A DNA stretch of 64,000 nt, from NCBI RefSeq assembly GCF_026914265.1, contig NC_069136.1, positions 19,089,715 through 19,153,714 of the forward strand, in the 5' to 3' direction. Position 1 is the first letter of the stretch. Every line of letters begins with the position of its first letter. The translations under genes and the position numbers were made by a program. The notes below the pieces were generated by a model. That model was not told where the DNA came from and ran no database searches. It worked only from the letters and a program-made list of their open reading frames with translations. The stretch is from Mya arenaria. Taxonomy: Eukaryota > Mollusca > Bivalvia > Myida > Myidae. This document shows positions 1 through 12,700 of the stretch, in pieces.

Positions 1-348
1 GAGAGCTGTGCTTGGGAAATACTGTATATATATAGGCTTAGTTTAAGTGATACTGTGTATCCTCTCCTGTAAAGCTTTTGAAAAATGTTGACAACAGATT
101 GAAATATGGCACATATTGATTTACAAGTTGTTGTGTGAGATGTGTCATGTCATATGTCATTTGAAATTGAAATTACTCACACATATTGATTCAACTAATT
201 TTAAAAGTGATCAATGGTAGTTCTAAAAGATGGTAGCTTTGAAATTTTGGGAAAGTAACTCAGTATCATTTCTCAAAATATGGTGTCTGCTTTATAAAGG
301 AAAAATCTCTGATGATGTACAATGTAAACACATGGTTATTCCTTTCAG

Positions 349-3300
349 ATCCTGCTGTGTGATGGGTGTGACTCCGCGTACCACATGACCTGCCTGTCCC
401 CACCCCTTTCCCTCGTACCCTTGGAAGACTGGTACTGTCCTGTTTGTGAACATGTGAGTAGATATTGAGTTGAAAATATTAGCCAATGAAAACTGCTTTA
501 ACATACCGTATTTCCTCGACTATAAGACGGGGAAATTGGGTCCTGATTTTGAACCTCAAAGTCTTATAGGCGAGTCTATTAGAAATTTAGAAAGAATAGA
601 GTCAGAATCAGTAATATTCAACATACGGTGTACGACTGACTGATTTATTGTCTGCTGATGACACCCCAATAAAAGTGACAAGATCACACCCATCGGATTA
701 AGACGACCGTCTGCTTTGTTTCACTACGATTAACATTCAATATCTTCTAATTGGCAAATGCTTGTTATCGGTCCAAACATTGTTTATCACAGGAGGCTCA
801 TTTTACTGCCTTTGCAATTAAAATATTATGAAAACAAATCATCGCGTAATTTTTTCCATGTCGGAAATAAAACTTACTTTTTCCTTATGATTAGGCTATG
901 AGTATATCATGCAGACTTACTGGCATGCTTCAATACACATTTCATTAATCGTTTAATATACATTAATTTATCCGCAATCATCAAAGGTTATTTATTTCTC
1001 ATAATTAATGTCCCATCAACTGCAATCCAAACAATTACCTGCAAAAATTTAACTTACTAACTCATGAAATGGAATGTGTCGTGTTTGTCGGCTGCAGATC
1101 AAACAGTACAAATTGTGACGTCACAGCACGAGCTGTGTAAACAACAAAGGTGCATGGCAGTGGTTCGTATTTAAATTGGTCAGCCTTTACCGTATAACCC
1201 CATTTACTCCCAAGATTGCGTCTAGGCTGGTTAGAACATACCATACGATCGGAAAAATAATCAATAATCCTGGTCTGAGAACCTTCAAATCATGGCCAAT
1301 AAATATATTTGAGTTTACTACAAATATGAATGAAACTTCAGCTGTACGAAAAAAATCCTTAACCGCGTAACGTTGTTCTATTAATAACCTACCTCCACAA
1401 TAGAGTTCACAGTTGACATTTAATCTGCGATTTTCATTTAAGCAAATGAACAAATTTAGTTGATAATTGACTGTATAGCTTGAACATTACCACAGACTTG
1501 GAGAAATTCAAGTGCTGGATTTGCTTTAAAAAATGACCCCGTCTTATAAACGAGTCTAGACAAAAACACCAGATTTCATGGACAAAGTTAGGGGGTCGTC
1601 TTAAAAGGGGATCGCCTTATAGTCGGGAAAATACGGTAATGTGTGTGACTATGCATACCACATGACCTGTCTATCCTAGCTCCTCTCCCACATGCTATTG
1701 GAAGACTGGTAGTGTGTGTGAACATGGAGTACCGGTATATATTGCATGGAGATTTTTAACCAATGAAAAATGCTTTTAATTATCAGTTTAATGTCAGTAA
1801 TAAATGTCTTTTTATTTTTCAGAAAAAGTTAATAGAAGCCTTGAGGGCGAAACTCATAGTGGCCAGAAAAAGAAGAAACCGATACAATGCAAAAACAAGG
1901 TATAAATAAGTGCCAGGATGTAGAGAATTGTGGTAAAGGGACACAGTCACAGATTTCTTGTTGGAAAGGATTTTTTAACGTTGTTTAAATGGAATTGTTA
2001 CCTCCTTTTGTGAACAATCACCAAACAGCAACTGGCACATAATACTCATATGCAGGGCTCAAAAAACCAACCAATTGCTAGTCTGGACCGATTTTGACCT
2101 GAAAATTTGTTCATTTTCGATCCAAAACTAAGTCAGTAATCTATGAAATACACAAACCGGCCGTTACCTGGTTTGTCATTCAAACAGCCCCTGACACCCC
2201 CAATAAAAGTGACAAGATCACAACCATCAGATTAACACAACCATCTGCTTTGTTTCACTACGATAAACACTCGATATTAGAAATGGCAGAGATATTTTAA
2301 TGGCAGATGCTTGTAATCGGTCCAAACACATGGTAGCATACAGGAGACGCATTTTACTGACTGTATAATGCATTTTTTTTATATTGTTTGCCGTGTTATT
2401 TTTTCCATGTCCAAAATAAAACTTACTTTTTTCTTACAATTAGGCTTTGTGTATATACAGGCTAAATGGTAGACGTGTCTCAATAAACATTTTATTAATC
2501 GTTACATTTATAAATCCGCAATTATAAATGGTTATTTATTTCTCCTAATGTAGATCCCATCAACTGCAATCCAAACAAACACCTGCGAAAGTTTAAGATA
2601 TAAACACATGTATTGAAATGCGTCATTAAGACAGCTACAGAGCCAATTCCAGTACTCTCTGATGTCAGAGGATGAGATTAATAGGCGCGTGGTAATGTAT
2701 TGTATTTAAATCAGTCAGTCAATTACTGTATCATCCCATTTTACTCTAGGCTGGTGAACCAACTACCCAGAAATACCAGTACTGCATATGTCAACCACTA
2801 CAATTTCTTACATATATATGATTGTCGTTGCTTTCAGAAAGCACTCGTGGGAGATATCAGTGGAATCATTTAGTATCAGCAGGGATAACATCGTTGGAGC
2901 CGAGGTATTTGTCATACTAAGCAAGGCTAATGTAATGGTGTCTGATATAGAAATGCGTTTGTCATTTCATTGTGTTGAACTTTGATGCCTGGTGACTGTG
3001 ACCCCATATAATTTGAAATGGTATGGCATACTGATAACAAGTGTGTAAAATAAATGACCAAATATAAATGAAAAAAAAAGTTAATATAAATTAAAGAAAA
3101 AGTTATTGCAGTTTGTATTGTTGAATTTCTTCAACCAAAATCAAGCATGAAATTAACTACTTTGCAAGCTCTAGGCCGAAAAACAAATTTGTAATATTAT
3201 TTTAGGTATAATTAATACAAATTCTTTCTCTTCATGCAATAACCTTTCAATCAATTGATATCAAAATATTGGGTCACAAGTAGTGATGCTCTGACAATCA

Positions 3301-5055
3301 ATTATAATCCAACATCGATTAGTTCGGCCTGGACAATAGATTGTATCTGGTTATAATCAATAGTCGATCCAATGGGCAAGTTGTTTTTTTTCCTTTAGAT
3401 AAACAAAGAAGAAATAAAATCGATACCGGATAATAATCTCGAAATAGTGATAATTTGTTGAAATGAACATTGACAACATAGGTATGAACAAATGTCCTTC
3501 CAAGACAGAGTTAAACTTTTTTATTAGTGTCAATAAAATTTAAGTGTTGACCAAAAAAAGGGGGAGGGTGGGGATGAAAATCTAGCAATTAATTTACAGT
3601 TGCCTTAAGGAGATATCAAAAACTTCAATGAGTTAAATCTAAATGATTTATGATTCTAGGGTCAGTCAAAGAACATTTTGATTAACATGTACATGTATAC
3701 AGTATGTTGGTTCACATGGTTGTAATGGTTTACATGAATATTTCAAGGGGCGTGCAACTAGAAGGAAGACTGTGAATTACAGTGAACGACAGTATGATGA
3801 CATCGTGAAGAAGGCTGTAAAGGACTTCAACAGTATGTAAACTCATAGATATAAATTATGTAGCGCATTTTAGGTTACAGACAAAATCCCAGTGGACAAC
3901 ATTGATTGATAACTGGTGTTCACTTGGGCCGAAGGTCCTGAAACTTGGTAGGGAGAGTGGTCATGACCAGCAAATGACCCCTATTGCCCTATTGATTTTG
4001 CGGTTATCAGGTCAAAAGTCAGGGCCACAGTTATCTTCAACACGAAAAAACTTGTCTGATCAATATAATGAGAAAGCTTGGACCTATGGTCCTTGAACTT
4101 AGTGGTGAGGTTGGTTATGACCTTAAATTACCCGAATGACATTTAATGCAATATGACTTATTGTCTGCCTTTTGGGGGGCATAGATTTTTACAAACGTTT
4201 CTTGTCGTCTGTTGGATTTTTATAATATTTTATATGCCTTAATGTCGAGTGGCAAGAGTGAATTGGTTGAAAGGTGTATATAATTTGACAATTTGCATTA
4301 TAAAGTATATATAGAATGTTTTGAATGAAATATTTTTGTTTTAGATGAAGATGCTTCAAAGGACAGAAAACGGAAATCGAAAGAGGAGTCTAACTCAGAC
4401 ACAGATAGACACACATCTAAAGATGGGTCTAGTTCAGACACAGAAGAAGAAGAGTCCGGACAATTAAGACAAAATAGAGATAGACTGGTCCTCAAATTGA
4501 AGAAACATGTTAAACAAAACAAAAGAAAGTCCAATGAGCCACAAGGAGAGAAAAAGGCCACAAGACGCAGTGAAAGTAAAGGCAAGAAGAGAAGAAAGTT
4601 GACAGGATTGAGTGACCACGAGAGCTCCTCGGAAAGCGACTTTAAATGCTCGTAAGATTTTATTTTAACTTTGATATTATAAATAAATGCATTCTTTTTT
4701 TATCTGTTAAATTTTTGGTCACTGGTATCATTTTTAATTGTGCTAGGAGTTTTCATCTGTCACTAAGTAGCAGATTCATGGTCATGGTCTATTGATAAGA
4801 TACTTGATATTTGCATGGCTCAAAATTTTTGGCCGGTCCCTGGGATATCGAGCCAACAGGTTTTGACTGTATGTATATCCTTATATATTGTGATGTATTG
4901 TACATGCATGTCATTGTGTTAACCTATTTTACAGTGACGGGGAATCTGAGAGCGATGATTCAGGGAAGAACGATGGGAGTGAAAACGCAGAACAGGTCGG
5001 GGAAATATACTACACATCGTCAGGACGACGGACAAAAAATGTCTCCTACACGTGA
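349..5055 (+). CDS. RSF1: RSF1-like chromatin remodelling subunit, C-terminal part (PHD finger), 5' partial
   Basis: Six exons are read in one continuous phase: 349-453, 1823-1899, 2838-2904, 3748-3832, 4345-4651 and 4935-5055 (stop TGA 5053-5055). Each internal boundary has AG/GT signals. The first exon encodes the second half of a PHD zinc finger ([12 protein letters not shown], then a DWYCPVC end). RSF1-family PHD fingers carry the same pattern and are followed, as here, by a basic coiled stretch, then a short I-S-V-E-type segment, then an R-x-T-R-R-K-x-x-x-Y motif. The fifth exon is a Ser/Asp/Glu/Lys-rich tail ending [20 protein letters not shown], again like the RSF1 tail. RSF1 pairs with the ISWI ATPase (SNF2H) in the nucleus to space nucleosomes. 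The N-terminal part lies left of the window. The tail after the PHD (about 200 residues) is much shorter than in vertebrate RSF1, so either the protein is shorter or further exons exist. Family assignment is an inference from motif order and is fairly secure; the exact 3' end is less so. Confidence 0.84.
506..1636. mobile_element. TIR DNA transposon / long MITE in RSF1-like intron
   Basis: The left end begins CCGTATTTCCTCGACTATAAG and the right end is its near inverse (CTTATAGTCGGGAAAATACGG), each flanked by TA (504-505 and 1637-1638). Just inside both ends is a second inverted motif, GTCTTATA..CGAGTCTA (near 569 and near 1540). No transposase reading frame is visible, so this is a non-autonomous element of about 1.13 kb. 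The TA duplication suggests the Tc1/mariner group, but only by inference. Confidence 0.75.
1637..1782 (+). pseudogene. Decayed duplicate of the PHD-finger exon
   Basis: This segment aligns over its whole length with the exon and downstream intron at 356-500: it shares TACCACATGACCTG, TTGGAAGACTGGTA, GTGAACATG and CCAATGAAAA.TGCTTT. It has lost the reading frame: the W-Y-C-P-V-C region is now TGGTAG with a deletion, giving stops. The donor site is also altered. It sits immediately after the transposon at 506-1636, so the element lies exactly between two copies of the exon region. Confidence 0.8.
2186..2770 (+). mobile_element. Diverged internal fragment of the 506-1636 element
   Basis: The stretch from CACCCCCAATAAAAGTGACA onward matches the interior of the element at about 660-1240, in the same order: the AAAAGTGACAAGATCACA block, TCTGCTTTGTTTCACTACGAT, TCCCATCAACTGCAATCCAAACAA, and the region before the exon-side TCTAGGCTGGT. 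No terminal inverted repeats are visible here. It lies in the intron just before the small exon at 2838-2904. Confidence 0.7.
3900..4140. repeat. Dispersed-repeat-like intron sequence
   Basis: The words 'cttgggccgaaggtcctgaaacttggta' and 'ggtcatgaccagcaaatgacccctat' followed by a second, weaker version (tggacctatggtccttgaacttagtggtgagg...ggttatgacc) suggest two diverged copies of a roughly 160-bp dispersed unit. No coding role is seen. The repeat call rests on internal similarity only. Confidence 0.4.
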
Positions 5056-5239
5056 TATTGTCTTGATAAATTGACTACACAACATCATGATTAAATGCCT
5101 CCCATATGTGATGTTGATCAGTGAATACACATCATCAGGAAATCGCACCAAAATGTCTCCTATACCTGATATCGATCGGATGAATTAACTACGCATCATC
5201 AGGACAAACCAACAATAATCATCTTGTAAATGTGATGTT
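5011..5239 (+). repeat. 115-bp degenerate tandem duplication of the RSF1-like 3' coding end
   Basis: Four blocks each start TAC(A/G)CA.CATCATCAGG-like: 5011, 5076, 5126 and 5190. Blocks 1 and 3 (about 65 bp) both contain AAAATGTCTCCTA.AC.TGATAT. Blocks 2 and 4 (about 50 bp) both end near TGTGATGTT. The array is therefore two copies of a dimer of about 115 bp. The first block overlaps the last codons of the RSF1-like frame, including its stop. Confidence 0.7.
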
Positions 5240-5873
5240 AGGGAAATCTGTACTTTTCATGTTTACCCTCAGTCAAACCTCATCAGGGTTCTAACCAATC
5301 ATGTCTCAGATATATAATTTTGGGAAAATATATGTATGCAAGGGCCAAGTTTGTTTAATGATATCTGGATAATGCACAACACATGGTCTTACATAGATAC
5401 GCCTTTTTACTCCTGTACCTATAGCCTTTTTACTCTCAAGTTAAATAAGGAGGTAATTAACTTGGGAGGCTGATGTGGCCACGTCTCTATAAAGGAAAAG
5501 GTTAAGGCTATATGTGCGCATCTCGGAAATCTGAGCTGCAAATGTCAGGGACAAAGGATAAAAACCCATCTACTATATGTGATAGCTATGTCAATTTATG
5601 GCATAAGTATTATTTTACTTTTCAACTTTTTGTTGATATAAATGGCATAACAAGTAACCGTTATCACTTTAATATCTTTCTTAATGGTGACTTGCGTATA
5701 TTGTTGCATTTACTTGTTTGAGTCATAAATTGACTAAAATTCCATTACCCACATGTATACTGTTAGTGTTGAACAGGGCTAATAAGGTTAGTTTATAATG
5801 CTGATATGCTCACATATTTTACATGTACTCTCATTCACTCATAAAATACTTTCATATTGTAACCTGATCATAT

Positions 5874-6154
5874 GCCCCTATTTCTCGAAACTTCTTGAGT
5901 CCCTTATAACAGGATTAAGCTGAGCTTACTATTTCTGTTTTTTTTTTAATAAGGGTTATATTTACTTTTTTGCGAGTTTTTAGATGTTATATAGGAATTA
6001 TCTGCGTTTTTAGATGTTGTTAGGAATTGTCTGTATGATAATCACAATTAACCATTTTTCATTTTTATCAAAATCGATTTTAAGTATGTATTTTGGCTAA
6101 TTGAAATTAGCTTTTTTAGCCTGTTAAGCTTAAGAAGTTTTGAGAAATTGGGGC
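5874..6154. mobile_element. MITE with GGGCCCCAATTTCTC-type inverted ends
   Basis: The left end reads GCCCCTATTTCTCGAAACTT. The reverse complement of the right end reads GCCCCAATTTCTCAAAACTT, with about 40 bp of imperfect pairing further inward (AGCTTAA / TTAAGCT). The length is about 281 bp and there is no reading frame. This is a non-autonomous inverted-repeat element. Confidence 0.7.
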
Positions 6155-6539
6155 CCAGGATTTCTAGGCACCAACATTTCACTGAATATGGGTCCTTGAC
6201 CTTTTTGCAATAGATCTATTTGTGGGTGTAGTACCTTAAAGTCTTTACACAATGCGAGGGTTCACGCCCAGATGAAATCTATGTGTCTGAACATGGGATG
6301 TTATTTTATACCATGATAATATTTTATTGGTATAAGATAATGCAGCTTTATTTATATTATACGATGTTATAGTGATTACCAATGCAATCATAATGTTGAT
6401 TCTCATAAACTTTGTCAATCTCCTTATTCATTTTATGGTCATATCCATTTTTGTTAAGGTGAATCTCATCTCACATAAAAGTACACATTTACTTAAGTAA
6501 GTTTTTTTAACCAGTTACTCTTAGCTTCCCTGGTTTTAA

Positions 6540-6953
6540 AGAGAAAGTCGGGTTGTTGTGATCGTCGGTGTCAGGGTGTTTCTCATTGTGCATAAACTTA
6601 ATCTTCTGCTATGACTTAAAAAAAAGTTCAAGAAATTTAAATCGGACTTGGTACAAATGTTACCCGATACAATACGCACAACTTTAATTTCTGATTTGAC
6701 TTAAATAATAAATGAATTTAAATGGAACTTGGTATACATGTTGTCAGATACAATACGCATAACTTGAAATTGTGATATTACTTAAAAAATGATAAATTCA
6801 AATGGAACTTGGTACACATGTTGTCAGATACAATACGCACATGTATAGCATGGTCCATAACTATGGCTTAAATAATTGTGAAGTTATGCCCCTTGTTTGA
6901 TTAAAAAACAACAAGAGCAGCATTGGCTTCCTCTCCATGGCACTCTTGTTTTC
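6540..6953. repeat. Dispersed repeat with internal triplication
   Basis: Between 6605 and 6860 there are three copies of a unit of about 85 bp. Each contains GACTTAAA, then AAATGGAACTTGGTA, then GTCAGATACAATACGCA. The segment ends with GAAGTTATGCCCCTTGTTTGA, AACAACAAGAGCAGCATTGG and a tail. A related ending (AAGTTATACCCCTTGTTCGA...AACAACAAGACGAGCGTTGG) occurs at 19985-20040, which shows a dispersed family. Confidence 0.65.
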
Positions 6954-7815
6954 CATACCATTTGAATTGATCTGACATTATTGAGTCTCAAACAATTGAG
7001 TCATTTGTAACTATCATTTATGTTTTTGTCATAGGCTATGTGATGTTAATGTTACTTTTTGCTTGTTAAAGATACATGTACAAAGTGTTCATGAAGAAAT
7101 GTTATTGCATGGTAAATATTTGAACTTCATTTGTTTATTTTTATAAACCCATTAATATGTGGTGTATAATACAAGAATTTCTTTTATGCTTTCTTGGTTG
7201 ATAGTAATATTTTTTGCAAGCTATCTTTTATCCATTAAGTTGAACTTAAAGTATAGCATTGATGCGAATTCGGTGTACGGTCAAAAAGGCCCAGTACCAG
7301 AAAGGCTCGGTTCAGAGCCATTTTGGAAGTGAGCACTTTTGACCTGCATTCCTTGAACTAAAGAGGCAGCTATGAAGATTACTGGCATGATGTTGCTTAA
7401 CTTTTAATAACTTCTTTTTTCTAAGAGGTTTTGAATAAAATAGAATATATATAATTGTACATAAATGTGTATTTTACATATAAACTGCTTGTTAGATTAC
7501 AGTCTGTGTCATTATTTGCTAATATATATAAATTGTAGCTGATGTATTTGTATATTGAGCTAGTTAGGCTGCCATGATTTGTATATTTTGTGCTACATGT
7601 TAATTTGATTTTTTTTAAAATATAAACAAAAAAACAGAGCGGACATGTATTGACTTAAACTAAACAACTAACTGAGTTCAAAACTGTCTTGTTTTATTTT
7701 GTTTTTAGCTTTGATGTGCCATAGGCTGTGAATATATAAAAAAGAACTAGGTCACATTTGTATGTGGTTGATAACTATTGGTCTATTGAAAAACATGCAC
7801 AGTTATAGTACATGC

Positions 7816-8143
7816 TTAAAGCTGCATTCTCACAGACTGATAGTTTTGACCTTTTTTTCAAGTTTTGTCTCTGAATCAGCTGATATTGATATAAGTTTAA
7901 TCACAATAGTAGAGATCTCAACTGTTTGGAAAACTGATCAAAATTTCTATCTTATTAATGTGTAAGTAAAGCTTTTAGCGATAAAACATCCATTTTCGAA
8001 TGATAATATGTGAAATTGCCATTTGATCAGCAGTCTTATATCATTCACAGGTTTTCCAAAAATTTACACTCATAATCTCATTCCAAGTAAAAAATAAATA
8101 TAGAAGTTGACAAAACTGTCAATCTGTGAGAGTGCAGCTTTAA
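7816..8143. mobile_element. MITE, TTAAAGCTGCA(C/T)TCTCACAGA family, full length
   Basis: Both ends begin with TTAA. The left end is TTAAAGCTGCATTCTCACAG and the right end is the inverse (CTGTGAGAGTGCAGCTTTAA), with an adjacent GACAAAACTGTCAATC. It is 328 bp with no reading frame. Other copies of the family are at 12337-12469, 13445-13520 and 48510-48687. Confidence 0.8.
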
Positions 8144-9739
8144 TTTTAGTTGTATTTGTTAATTATTTCTAAATTGTGTTTGGTCACATTGTTATTAAGT
8201 TGAAGATAATAAATATTTGGCAAACATTTGAATTTTATTTATTTAGTGTTAAACAATGCATGTTCATAGCATAGTATGTGTTCAACAATAATAACAATTA
8301 ATAAGAAAGTTCTGACCCAGCGAATCGCCAATGGTATGTGAATATACAAGTTTCTATACCTCATTTTATGTTGTCTTATGTTTGACCCAGCATAAAATAT
8401 AGATCTATATCGAAAAGTTCGAGGAATAAAAAAACTTCAAAAGGCATTTACATAATAAATAAACGCTTGCTTAGCACTTGGAAGTCGACATGTGTTACCA
8501 AAACTGTTGTCTGCCTCACATGAAATGTAAACATCAATTTACTAAAACGAAGACGGCGATTGAGGACACGAGGTCGACCAAATACCACGATTAAAGGTTT
8601 GTTAAAGTAGTTTGAACCATGTTATTTATTTTTGCTTGATGTCTGTTATTTATTAAGATCAGTTTTGCTAGGATGCATGTTGTTTTTAATTAACAATATA
8701 TTCGGATAAACATAATAAATGATAATTTCGGATATTATTTGAAACCACACACAAGCTGTGTGCTATGGGTTGATCTTGTCAGTTTTTACTTTCTGATATA
8801 TCTAAATGCATTTCACGCTCCAGTCAACAGTCCAGGCTAACAGAATTAGCCCTTCCGAGTTATTTGATATAATAGTGTTCAAGCCCGTAAGTCTAAATTA
8901 ATAGATGTTCAATATAGTTTTTTTTCTAATCCCTAATTTGATTTAAGGATTTGCCATATAAAACAATCATAAAACATCTGTCCTCATACAATTTTTTTGG
9001 ACTACATAGATTGGCTACATTAATGTATGTCCTAGTCCACAGATGTATGACCTGGCTCCTATGCATTTAAATAGTTAATAGAGCTACTACATTAGGGCTT
9101 AATCTGAAGGGTCATTGAAGGTTGCTGCACCCTGTCCTTTTTTCAGTGGCACCCTTCTGCTCTCACAGAGACCAGCATGGGTAACCTTCCACCTTCATAG
9201 AATTAAATATGTTCAGCAGTATGTCGTACATGTACAAAATAACCAGCATTCACGATTTATTCAGTAAGTTTTACATAGTATTCAGTTATGCCCACAGAAA
9301 TTAAGAGAGGAAAGTAATATATAAATACATTTGTTAACCAATATAATTAAGGAAAGAAAGAAAAATACAATTGTTCGTTCCAAAGTTGTCAATTGAATTC
9401 CACAATTCATCCTCAGATACCTGAATAAATGAGAAATCCCTACTAGTGGTCTGTCACCTTTGTTTAGTGATACGCAAGGGGATACATTTGTCAAATGGTC
9501 TGTATAACGAACGTGGCCCTTTTCACACTAACGGAGCATATTTAAAGTCAAGATTGCCTGACTTTCAACTAATGTGGCGTTTTCCCCACACTTACGGACT
9601 GTGTTTACGGTCAAGGCTACTCAATTAAGGCTGAACATAGGAGACAGTCTACTATAAGATAAGAAATTCATTCATTCAGTTAACTGTGCGTTCAGTCTGC
9701 ATAAATCTTCACTGTGCTTCCTCCCATTTAATGGCTCAT
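8144..9739. other. Intergenic, no feature recognised
   Basis: AT-rich sequence between the RSF1-like gene and the 3' end of the Kazal-like gene on the minus strand. No exon-like frame or tandem structure stands out. A minus-strand AATAAA (TTTATT on the plus strand near 9256) lies about 480 bp beyond the Kazal-like stop and could be its poly(A) signal, which is weakly supported. Confidence 0.5.
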
Positions 9740-12700
9740 CTAACAGGCCCATGTGATTTCATTATATTTACAGGGCTCCTCCTCCTCCTCGGGTTCTGGA
9801 GTGGGTTTCGGTCCGCACACTTCTTCTGAATTCTCCTTCTTGACCGCTTTGTCCTTCCTGTAATTTAGTGAAACTACCGTGAAGGTCTCAAGAAAATTTA
9901 CTCAACGCATTTTCCAACGCCCTCTTTTTATATCCTTGTACTTTTTGGTCACTTTTTTGAATTTTACAATTAGCTACATTGAACACAATGTGAAAGACCT
10001 TGACGCATTTCTTTTAAACTAAACCAATATTGACGCACCTCTTCTGAACCAACCCACGATTGCATTGTCGAGTTGAACTAGGAGCGGTTGAAAATCTCTC
10101 ATAGCAGTATTGATAAAATAACAAAAAAACTGATTCAATTGAAAATTCTGCCACCTGTATTAATCAAAGCTAAAGTCGGGGAAATTTCCCACCTGGATTA
10201 AGTGGCCACCTGTCTTAAGCAGCCACTTTGACCTTTTTCAAAAGGTGGCCACTAATTACAAGTTTGACGGTACTTACTTGCATTCCATGATGCACTCGTT
10301 GGCGTGCCAGGTTTTGTTCTTCCCGCATATCCAGTCCACCTCATCTTCACATTTTCTCTCACAAGCTCCTGTTAACCAATGGAACAATATGATTAAGTTC
10401 TGTAAAATCCAATCATTGAACACAGATACATGTTATAAAAACCTATGATATTATATTGATTCATTCCTATTGGAATCTTGTACGTATTCTTTTTGTTCAA
10501 GAATTGTTTAAAATCGGGCTATTTACCTAGCAGAGAAACTTCGAGGATGCTAGTGATATTAATAGTTACGGCACCCACATCACAAGTTATTGAGATCGTA
10601 AACGAGCGCTGTCGCGTGAGTGCAAACTTCCAAGCACGAGGGTTGTGGATGATGTAACCATGTGTAAGATATGTTGTCAAGGACTATGTTCAATAACAAG
10701 CGATCGTATACTGAGTGTGTTCATTTAACCTCATGATAGTTATTACACCGTGACTGTGTAATACCGTGTTGTCATGGACAACGTTCAATAACTAGCGGTC
10801 GTGTTCTGAGTGTGTTCATTTAACCTCATGCTAGTTTTTGTGTAGACAAAAAGAGTGGAAACACTTTTAAATTTGGAACAAAATCTAATTAAAAAAATCA
10901 TTAGCACATAATATACTGTCCCGACTAGAAAATGCATATATATGTTACATTACCGGTGCACCTTTCTTGAACCTTGTTTCGCTTGGCGCCCCTGAAATCA
11001 TCATAATAAAAATAAGTGCTGATGTTCATCCTGAGGGGTCATGAGATAGTTCCCCTGGTGGGGATCGAATCACAACCTCATGTATAAGAGGCTAACTCCA
11101 AAATGATAAGAAAAAAAACAACGTGGTCATGTGCTAGATAAAGCCACAAGACTACTCTCACCACGATAGGGATCATACCATAAGAAAAGTTTCACCCTGA
11201 TAGATATCAAACTCCTCTCTTGAGCGGAAGGCAGAAAAGTATACCAATTAACATTTTTCAGCCTAGTGAGAATCAAACCAGCAACATCTTGGATGAGAGG
11301 CAGACACCTATACAACATTCCTCTTTCACCCTGGTTGGGATCGAACCCACAACCTCTTGGGTTGGTGGTGACACCACTATCAGCCTCATGTATGTTGTGA
11401 ACTGGTCAATAATTAATGAAATGATCGAGTGTTGTGAACGTCACATTCTTGACGCACAGGCAGCAGATACGTTGACTATAATCTTCCATTAAGAATTTGA
11501 AACTGGAAGTACGAACTTTCTGTCCAGCAATATTGGAAGTTTTTCACTGAAATGTGAACTGGAAGTTTGTCCCAAATACAACTTTTTCCACTATTGTTCA
11601 ACTAGTATGTTAAAATAAATAAAATAATTTGCTACAATTGCTTGCAAAATTCACATATTTGTATTACAATACTTCATTTTACATCAAGTCTGATTGCAGT
11701 TGAGACCATAAAAGTAATATTAACAACATATTTTCATATTTTAAATTCCAAGCATTGGACTTAGGAACTTCAAAATTATGGAAGTTTTTGTACTTCTAAG
11801 GAATCGATTTGGGGAATTTCAACCCATTTTTAGGGAGTAATATACTTCCAAACCCTGTTGACAGGACCCACCCCTTGACCAACGTAACTGTTGCCCGTAA
11901 CTTGACGTACGTGTTTATATATACATAATTATTACTTACGCGCATTTTAGGAAACACTTATTTGTGTAGGCTTTACAATCCTCATCATACACGGTCTTCT
12001 CTGGGTCAAGGTCGCATTTATCACAGCTTTTTTTGCCGTATACTGAAAGTAAAATGGGACATTCCTTTTTAATAGTCTTTCTTTCTAGATTTATTTTTCT
12101 AGTTCTTTTTCTTTCTTCCCCAAAAAGATGAATTCAGAATTTAACAAGTCGCATTCCTAAGAACCGTAGTTTTTTTTGTCAAGTTTAAAAATAAAATTTT
12201 ATGTTTTTATATTTTTAAAACAATAAAAGATATTTTTTATTTTGAAATTGGAGCCCAAACCGATTTTGTATGAAGGAGTTGACGTATTCTTAAAGAAGCA
12301 AACATTATCATTATTTTATATCTTTTCTTTATATTTTTAAAGCTGCACTTTCACAGATCAACCGCTTTAACATTTCGTTTCTTGGAATGAGACTGAATCA
12401 GTTCATTACAAGACAAATTAAAAAAAAAAAAGTTGTCAAAACGGTCAATCTGTGAGAGTGCAGCTTTAAAGGGACTGTGTCACAGATTGGCACCAAAAAA
12501 AAGTTTTCAGGACTATTATCTAATAGAGTGTGTTACGCTTTGATATCATAATTGCAAAAAAAGTACCAAAACATAAAAAAATTGTGTCGGAGACTGTGTT
12601 CGAACCCTCGTCGCCAAAATTGAAATCCAGCGTCTTACTCACTGATCTATTTAGGCTTATTTTAATCGTGTGACATAATTAAGCTATACACCTACCTCGG

